Source: Plantago ovata
Taxonomy: Eukaryota > Streptophyta > Magnoliopsida > Lamiales > Plantaginaceae
Direction of reading: 5' to 3'
Length of the DNA: 64,000 nt
Assembly (NCBI GenBank): GCA_028274465.1
Contig: CM051455.1
Coordinates: 89,858,871-89,922,870 of the forward strand
The position numbers were made by a program, and so were the translations under genes. Position 1 is the stretch's first letter, and every line of letters begins with the position of its first letter. A model generated the notes under the pieces. That model saw only the letters and a list, made by a program, of their open reading frames with translations. It did no database searches and was not told where the DNA came from. Of the stretch, positions 57,249 through 64,000 are shown piece after piece.

Positions 57249-59011
57249 TCAAGTTGTTGGATGCTGATATGATTTACCCTATTCCAGATAGTCGATGGGT
57301 GAGCCCTGTACATGTAGTTCCTAAGAAATCAGGAGTCACGGTGGAAGAGAATGAGAAAGGGGAATTGGTACCAGTTAGGAAGACCACTGGATGGAGGATG
57401 TGCATTGACTACAGAAGATTAAATGCCGCTACTAAAAAAGACCAATTCCCTTTACCATTTATAGATGACATGCTAAACCGCCTTGCGGGGCGGAAGTTCT
57501 ATTGTTTTCTTGATGGTTTATCAGGTTTCTACCAGATTCCAATTGCACCGGAGGATCAGGAGAAGACGACATTCACTTGCCCATTCGGAACATTTGCCTA
57601 TAGGAGGATGCCATTTGGACTATGCAATGCTCCCGCCACTTTTCAAAGGTGCATGCTTTCTGTTTTCTCTGACATGGTAACTAAATTTGTTGAAGTTTTC
57701 ATGGATGATTTCTCTCTTTTTGGTGACTCATTTGATGAATGCTTGCAAAGATTAGATCTAGTTTTGAAAAGGTGCATTGAATGCAACTTGACCTTAAGCT
57801 GGGAGAAGAGTCATTATATGGTTAGGGAAGGCATTGTTCTAGGACATGTAGTTTCTGAAAGAGGTATTGAGGTAGATAAGGCTAAGATAGAAATCATTGA
57901 AAAACTTCCCCCGCCTACTTGCGTGAAAGAATTGCAATCTTTTCTTGGCCATGTAGGTTTTCATAGGAGGTTTATTAAAGATTTTTCGAAAATTGTTAAA
58001 CCGTTAAGTAGCTTGCTTGCTAAAGATGTGGTTTTCCATTTCTCTAATGAATGCCTAGTTGCTTTTAATACCCTTAAGGAAAAGCTTGTTTCTGCTCCCA
58101 TTGTTGTGCCGCCTGACTGGAATCTTCCTTTAGAAATTATGTGTGATGCTTCAAATTTTGCTATGGGTGCTGTTTTATGCCAAAAAGTTGATAAGCAGTA
58201 TCGTGTGATTTATTATGTTAGTAAGACTCTAGACTCCGCGCAGGTTAATTATACAACAACTGAAAAGGAATTTTTAGCTATTGTCTTTTCTTTACAAAAG
58301 TTTAGGTCTTATTTAATTGGTCATCCTGTGAATGTCCATACTGATCATGCTGCTTTGAGACATTTGATAGCTAAACAGGATGCTAAGCCTAGATTAATCC
58401 GTTGGGTCCTTTTGCTGCAAGACTTTGATTTGACCATAGTAGATAGAGCTGGTAGGGAGAATTTAGTAGCAGATCATTTATCTAGAATACCTAATATCCC
58501 TGTTGATCCGATACCCATTAATGAAGACCTTCCCGGTGAGCATCTAATGAAGGCTAATGAGGAGACATGGTATGCTGATATTGTAAACTATGTGGCTATG
58601 AATATTTTCCCTACTAACTTTTCAGCTTCAGACAAGAGATCCCTTGCCAAGCAATGCAGGACCTACATATGGGATGATCCACATCTATTCAAAGAAGGAG
58701 CTGATGGAATTCTAAGGAGATGCGTGCCACAAGAAGAGCAGCAAAGTGTACTGAGCCATTGCCATGAGCTTAACTGTGGGGGGCACTACAATGGATTGAA
58801 GACAGCGCGCAAGGTACTGCAGGCAGGATTTTTCTGGCCAACAATATACAAAGATGCTCGAAGTTTTGTGAAGAATTGTGACCCATGTCAACGAGGTGGT
58901 GGAATTGGCAAGAAAGATGAAATGCCCCTTCAAGGGAATCTAGTGGTAGAACCTTTCGATGTATGGGGCATTGATTTTATGGGACCATTTCCGAACAGCG
59001 GAGGCTATTAA
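57245..59011 (+). pseudogene. reverse transcriptase, RNase H and integrase N-part of AU1
   Basis: A 588-codon frame. [22 protein letters not shown] (about residue 4), [20 protein letters not shown] (50), [16 protein letters not shown] (124), catalytic FMDD at 57698-57709 (residue 152). RNase [18 protein letters not shown] (about 299), [18 protein letters not shown] (336), [15 protein letters not shown] (366). Integrase zinc domain: [13 protein letters not shown] (about 503) with CDPCQRGG (about 545), then the start of the core, [15 protein letters not shown]. This set makes AU1 the only kind of element here able in principle to supply polymerase and integrase functions. Part of a broken copy. 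Confidence 0.85.
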
Positions 59012-59026
59012 TACATTCTTGTTGCA

Positions 59027-59788
59027 GTGGACTATGTGACTAAATGGGTAGAGGCAATTCCTACAAAAACGAATGACGGTGCAGTGGTTATAAAGTTCTT
59101 GAAGGAAGTAATATTCTCGAGATTTGGGTGCCCTAGGACAATCATCAGCGATGGAGGGTCCCACTTCGCCAATGGAACGTTTGCTTCCCTTCTTAAGAGA
59201 TACAGTGTCCACCATAGTGTCGCTACACCTTATCACCTGCAAACATCAGGGCAAGTCGAAGTCAGCAACCGTCAAATCAAGAAGATCCTGGAGCGAGTAG
59301 TGAAGCCTAGTAGAAAGGACTGGGCAGGAAAATTGAATGATGCACTTTGGGCATACAGGACTAGCTACAAGACGGTGATCGGGACCATTCCGTCCAGAAT
59401 TGTGTATGGAAAAGCATGTCATCTTCCCGTAGAACTAGAACACAAGGCATATTGGGCCATTAAAACACTCAATGTTGATATGGGAAAGGCTGGCGAGGAA
59501 CGATTGTTGCAACTAGATGAGTTTGATGAATTACGACTAGGTGCTTATGAAAATGCCAAGATTTACAAGGAACGTACTAAGAAGTATCATGATAGTGGTA
59601 TAGTACGTAAGGAATTGATTCCTGGACAGAAAGCTTTGGTGTTTAATTCTCGCCTTCGACTATTTCCTGGAAAGCTCCATACTCGTTGGGATGGACCATA
59701 TGAAATTCTCGAAGTTGCTCCCCATGGAGCTGTTAAACTCTTCGATCCAAAGACGGGAAATACCTTCAAGGTGAATGGCAACGGGTGA
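59027..59788 (+). pseudogene. integrase core and C-terminal part of AU1
   Basis: Text of 253 codons: [40 protein letters not shown] (second catalytic Asp), then [20 protein letters not shown] with the catalytic Glu, [39 protein letters not shown], and the C-terminal [20 protein letters not shown] / [10 protein letters not shown] region that usually contacts DNA. No chromodomain. It continues the integrase begun at 58950. Broken copy. Confidence 0.8.
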
Positions 59789-59829
59789 AGCCGTACTTCG
59801 AGATATCTAGTGATCAAAGGGAGGTTGAT

Positions 59830-60901
59830 CACCTTGAGCTTACCCTTACCACCTCCACTGAAGGTTAGTGTGTTTTGTTTTGTTTTCTCACGAGTTTGAT
59901 TAAGTATTATAGGTAACTTATACAAGCAATAGCTCTCACCTTGGATCCACTTTCGGCGTTCAGGACGAGCGACGACGTTCAGGTTTGGGGAGGAGGTTAT
60001 CGCTGGTTATTTCTATACTTATCTTACTTATGAAAAACTCGTGGAATTTTTTGCATTTGCACGTTTACTGCTTTCCTAGGATAGTCTTGCATGTTTTATA
60101 TGGAGTTTATTGCCGAATTTTTTGAACTTTTTTATTGGGTAGGTCAACTAGCTATGCCATTAATCGTATGCTTCATCTCTATGAATTTGTTTGAGGTTTT
60201 TATCGCTTGGCTTGTCACATTTATGTATTGCACTTAGTTAAGCTTGGTAGACTCGACATCACTTAGTGGTGTTTTCTCTACTGCGGTTCACGAAGGACTT
60301 TATAATAGGATGATGCATGTTAGGATCTTATGGTTGTTTTCCCGAGTAATTATGTACCTAAGAGGCAACAAGTCTTCACCATGCTTTGAGATTGCTAAAT
60401 GCCTAGGAAGGAGGTAGTGTGAGGTTGTGTGATCCTTTGTTTATAACCTATTCATCCGAATAGGTTTGGGGAAGGGGGTTGCACCATCATAGACTTGTTT
60501 CTGTTTTTCATTCTCGTGTCGTGAGTTTATTTTTCCTTTTCCGTAAATTTTGTACTCCAACCTATTCTTTCAAATAGTTTCGGGGAAGTCGTGTGAGTCA
60601 TTTTGTTTCTCTCTTTGTTATGCTACTGCCGGCTAAAAAAAAAAAATCGAAAAAAAAAGAAAGATTTCCAGAAAAAAAAAAAGAGAAAAAGAAAAAAGAA
60701 AAAAAAAGAATCTGGGAAGAAAAAAAAGAAAAAAAGAGAGAAGACCCCAAAAAAGCAAAAGAAGGGTCCAAAAAAGAAAGCCAAAAGCAGTTTAGCAAAG
60801 TTTTGAGTCTTTTCCATTTTTGTATTGTTCGTGATCGTGTTTTTCTATTTTTTATCTTTTTTGTCTTGAGTGTCATCTGTTCTAGACCACCCTCGTCCTA
60901 C
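59830..60901 (+). other. conserved 3' non-coding region of AU1 (left of NA4)
   Basis: From about 60050 it matches 16570-17480 of NA2. Hairpins lie at 60445-60466 and 60559-60580, the purine tract at 60634-60786, and the GTTCTAGACCACCCTCGTCC block at 60879-60898, broken off by NA4. There is no GC palindrome array after the integrase, unlike AU2, and no env-like frame. Confidence 0.75.
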
Positions 60902-62288
60902 TGATGAACGTATTTTTGACGCGTTCATCTTGTCTTTTTTACCTTCTTTTGCTATCTTCTAGCCTTGTTTTTTGGTTAGTTTTGTAGAATAGTGTCACGT
61001 TTTGTGTTTTCTGCATTTTCAGGCACTTAGGTACGAAACGGCGTTTTTGGAGCTAAAAACGAGCCTTTTTGATGGAAAAGATGGCCCCGTTGAAGTTCCC
61101 CATTTCCGTGGCTTGTTCTCGTAAGTGTTTGAGTATCAATAAGCATCGAGAAGGATGAGTCCAAGGCACCCGAGGGCCATGCGAGGGCAAAAAGATTGAG
61201 TTTGAAGACAAAAATCTGCCCAGGAGCCAAGCTAAGCGCCTGGAATAGTGAAGCGCTCCGCTTCAATTTCCAGGAGCTTTGGCACAGAAGCCAAGCGAAG
61301 CGCTTCGCTTGCCAAGCGCTCCGCTTGGCTTCTCCAAGAGGTTCACTTGGTAGCGGTTACGTTTTCGGATTTTCCTTCTTAGATCTGATCTTTGATCATT
61401 TTTTGAATATCTTTTGAACTGTAACTTGATTTGGAGAGCTCCTAAGCCCCAAAACTCAGAGAAAACTCAGATTACTTTGTATTTTAGCTTGGGATTCAAG
61501 GTTTTGATTGGGATTCATCCTTTGTAATCATCTACGTAGAGGTTTTCTTTGCTTTCCACCGATTAGTGACAGCTTTGGTGGTAACTTGTATCACTCTCTT
61601 GTCTTGTAGTTTGATATGATGTAATGTGATTATTATTCATATGAATTGATGTCTATGTTGATGAATATGAGTGGCTAAATCTTTTGTGTTGGTGGTAGAA
61701 TGTAGAATATGCATGCTATGGGTTATGTTTATGCTTACATGAGATTGTGATTCAATCTTGCTGCAAATCCTTTCATATGATTCTTAGTTGCCTATAAAAT
61801 ATATTCGAATTGAGTATAGTGACAAACTCTTGGTCAATGAAAGCTATAAGATTGTAAGTTAGAGATTTGCAGCATGCTAGATAAATGGTGTTGGTGACAA
61901 GCACCTCTAACGTATTGATAGTGATCTTTCATGATGTGTGTCTTAAATTTGCCTAGACGAGTTGCTTAGCAGACTTGATCGAAGGTTCTACGCACTGAAC
62001 TTGTGAGCATATACGTAACCCATGCATGTGTATTTGATTTCTACCACCAACCGTTTTCCAAACTTGTTTACATAAATCTGATTTCTCGTTGCTATTGTTC
62101 AAAGGAAACGATTCTCTAAACATTTGAACTCGTTGACTGAAATTACTTGCAAAAACCTCAAGCAAAGCCACGTTAGGTCCCGAGAGAACGACACTCGGGG
62201 ACAACTTGCCATTGCACTCTAGTTTGTGTAGTGATAAGTGTTCTTAGGATTTTAAAACAAATTTAATTTGTGAAAAACGACATCATCA
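60902..62288 (+). repeat. 5' LTR of NA4 (1387 bp)
   Basis: TGATGAACG to CATCATCA. The left end has an inverted pair GATGAACG / CGTTCATC around a 10-bp spacer. A palindrome array (AAGCGAAGCGCTTCGCTT, GCCAAGCGCTCCGCTTGGC and relatives) lies at 61225-61340. No clear TATA box follows it. Confidence 0.75.
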
Positions 62289-62432
62289 ATTTGGCGCCGC
62301 TGCCGGGGACTTAACTCCTTTGGTTGGTGTTTTTGTTTTTGTTTTTTCAGCCAACATCTCTTCTTTGTCTCATTTTTGTTTTTGTTTCTTTTTGCTTGAG
62401 ATACTCACTATCTTGTATTTCAGGTGAGTGCA

Positions 62433-64000
62433 TGCCTAGAACCCGAACGGGTGGACCTATTATTGAACCTTTTGTAGACGAGATCGATCGTTTGTTTCAA
62501 AGGAGAAGGAGGAATTTGAATCTCGAGTTTGAAGGAGTAGCATCTAGAGCTTCTACTTCTGGTATTCGGGAAGAGTCTTCTTCTTATCTTTTGGAGCCGG
62601 TTCTGGAATCGGTTTACTTGGAAGGTGAAATGGCGGAGAGACCTATACGTACACTTACTAAGCCTACGGTTGGGGCTAGAGGACCAGCAATTGTCCTCAA
62701 TGATGCCACCAGGAACTTGGAGATCAAGAATCACATGTTCCAACAGCTTCCCAAATTCTATGGATGGATAATGAGGACGTGATTGGGTACTTGAATGAGC
62801 TCGAGAACTTTGTTCTCCATCTTGGGCGACCAGGAGCTGGTGTTACGGATGATGATCTCCGCATGAAGGTCTTTTCTATGGGGCTAGGCGATCGTGCAAA
62901 GGCTTGGCTCAATACTTTGGAGGCCGTGTCTTTGACGACATGGGATCTATGTTTTGACAAGTTCATGGAACGTTACTACCCCGCTTCCAAGACAATGGCT
63001 ATGAAGAGCCAAATTAGCTCCTTCGAGCAGAGGTACGATGAGCCTTTCCACGAGGCCTATGATCGTTTCATGGGGTTGCATCATCGATGCCCACATAACG
63101 GGTATGACAAAGGTCAGCTTCTCCAATTCTTTTACAATGGTCTACATCCTGAGATTCAATCTCAAGTGGATAGTATTTGTGGAGGTAGTATGGGGGAGTT
63201 GCTTCCTTCTCAAGCCCAAGTAAAGCTGGACATGATGTACCGGAATTCCCAAAACCGGAATGTGAGGGCTCGTGTGCTCCAAAAGGAGCAAAGAGGTGAG
63301 GCCAAGGTAGTAGTGGAACAAAATGCCTTCGATGGGTTCGCCCATGAAGTGAAGCAAGCTTTGAGGCAAAACGTTCCTTCTCCTTCTACGGAAGTTTGTG
63401 GTGTGTGCAAAAACTATGGGCACCCGGCCTACTTATGCCGTTCTGAATTTTCTAGACAACAATACATCACGAACGATGTCCGACAATAAGTATATGCTGC
63501 TGAGGGAGAACAAGTAGTTGGAGATGTGAACTACGGGCAAGGTTATGGCAATGTGAGGCCACAAAACCGTGGACCCCGAGGTGGGTACCAGAATCAAGGC
63601 AACCGTGGTTATTTTCATAACTCGGATCAAAATGCCTATGGGCCTAATCAAGATAGAAGTCGTCTCAGCTATGGGAATAATTGGTATGAAGGAGCACCGC
63701 CTTCTAATCCTACACCTCCACCTCCGGTTGCTAGTTCAGGACCGCAAGGTGGAGGGGTGCTCCCTTCTCCTCTTGTCTCTTCACTCAATGATCTGGTTAT
63801 GAAGACGAACAAATTCATGGAGCATTACTATCGTAATGAGGCTACTAACAATCAACGCTTTGAGAAGCTTGAGGCTAGTAGTAGCAACCTCCATAAGAAG
63901 CTACAAGAGCTTATAGATCGAGGGGCGAGTAGAGAGCAAGGGAAGTTTCCCGGAAACACGGAGAAGGCTATGGCCATAACGGTGGTGACTGATTTGCGTG
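62433..64000 (+). pseudogene. gag region of NA4, runs off the window
   Basis: Starts MPRTRTGGPIIEPFVDEIDR, similar to MPHTRSRGTPLADSIAEIDR in NA3. Later text MAERPIRTLTKPTVGARGPA, NHMFQQLPKFYG, LGDRAKAWLNTLEAVSLTTW and CPHNGYDKGQLLQFFYNGLH covers the Gag core; CGVCKNYGHPAYLC at about 63400-63440 is a CCHC zinc knuckle. A helix with LQELIDRGASREQGK-like text (63897-63945) matches the NA gag coiled coil just before the protease, which would be beyond 64000. Broken, few breaks. Confidence 0.75.

Larger units (their letters stand above)
53265..60901 (+). mobile_element. AU1: autonomous-type Athila/Tat-like element, 5' LTR through 3' region
   Basis: 5' LTR 53265-54492, primer site about 54496-54511 (TGGCCGCTGCCGGGGA), leader 54512-54742, gag-protease 54743-56650, pre-RT spacer 56667-57248, RT/RNase H/integrase 57245-59011, integrase core 59027-59788, and part of the conserved 3' non-coding region to 60901, where NA4 begins. 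The rest, including the 3' LTR, is off the window. Its LTR is nearly the same as that of NA2 and of the solo LTR at 36609-37770. It is close to whole, with about three breaks in the coding part. Confidence 0.85.
60902..64000 (+). mobile_element. NA4: Athila/Tat-like element with NA-type gag, 5' part
   Basis: 5' LTR 60902-62288, primer site 62292-62309 (TGGCGCCGCTGCCGGGGA), leader, then gag to the window edge. The LTR is unrelated to the others beyond its first bases, but gag is a distant relative of NA1-NA3 gag. Whether pol follows cannot be seen. Broken, few breaks so far. Confidence 0.75.

Overview
This window is plant intergenic DNA, most likely from a eudicot. I judge this from two plant-specific retrotransposon types that fill it (Sirevirus-type Ty1/copia with an env-like region, and Athila/Tat-type Ty3/gypsy whose primer site is TGGCGCCGTTGCCGGGGA), plus an L1-type LINE with a C-terminal RNase H. 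I see no convincing host gene, rRNA or functional tRNA. Almost everything is a retroelement copy inserted into another copy, so it looks like gene-poor, probably pericentromeric or otherwise heterochromatic sequence.

Layout, left to right. Bases 1-7244 are the 3' part of a Sirevirus (S1, +): env-like region, polypurine tract and 3' LTR. It sits 17 bp from the inner edge of the 5' LTR of a non-autonomous Athila-like element, NA1 (7245-22690, +). NA1 carries gag-protease and a second, env-like reading frame but no reverse transcriptase or integrase, and it is split by a whole element of the same kind, NA2 (10886-19215, perfect TTTAT target duplication). NA1 abuts a decayed L1 LINE (22691 to about 26150, +). 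Next comes a minus-strand Sirevirus (A1) in pieces: 26151-27578, 38785-39803 and 48316-49115. The first gap holds an autonomous Athila-like element, AU2 (27579-38784, -), with a solo LTR (36609-37770) inside its 5' LTR. The second gap is an 8.5-kb block with GAGAC target duplications and an 82-bp inverted repeat (39804-48310), holding decayed copia sequence, a long LTR-like end and a tRNA-like relic.

At the right end is a nest: the 3' end of another Sirevirus (A2, 49116-50896, -) lies in A1, is cut by a non-autonomous element (NA3, 50897-53264, +), which is cut by an autonomous one (AU1, 53265-60901, +), which is cut by another gag-carrying element (NA4, 60902 to beyond the window, +).

The most interesting pattern is the relation between NA and AU elements. 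They share LTR sequence, primer site, leader and a 1 to 1.5-kb 3' non-coding region, but carry different gene sets: AU has its own gag plus protease, RT, RNase H and integrase; NA has a different gag-protease and an env-like frame with an apparent internal promoter/leader/intron. This suggests a helper/passenger pair in which the passenger keeps structural genes of its own. The shared non-coding part contains two conserved hairpins about 112 bp apart and a purine tract of about 140 bp. GC-rich palindrome clusters recur just upstream of the TATA box in the LTRs and also at internal sites, as if the palindrome itself had spread.
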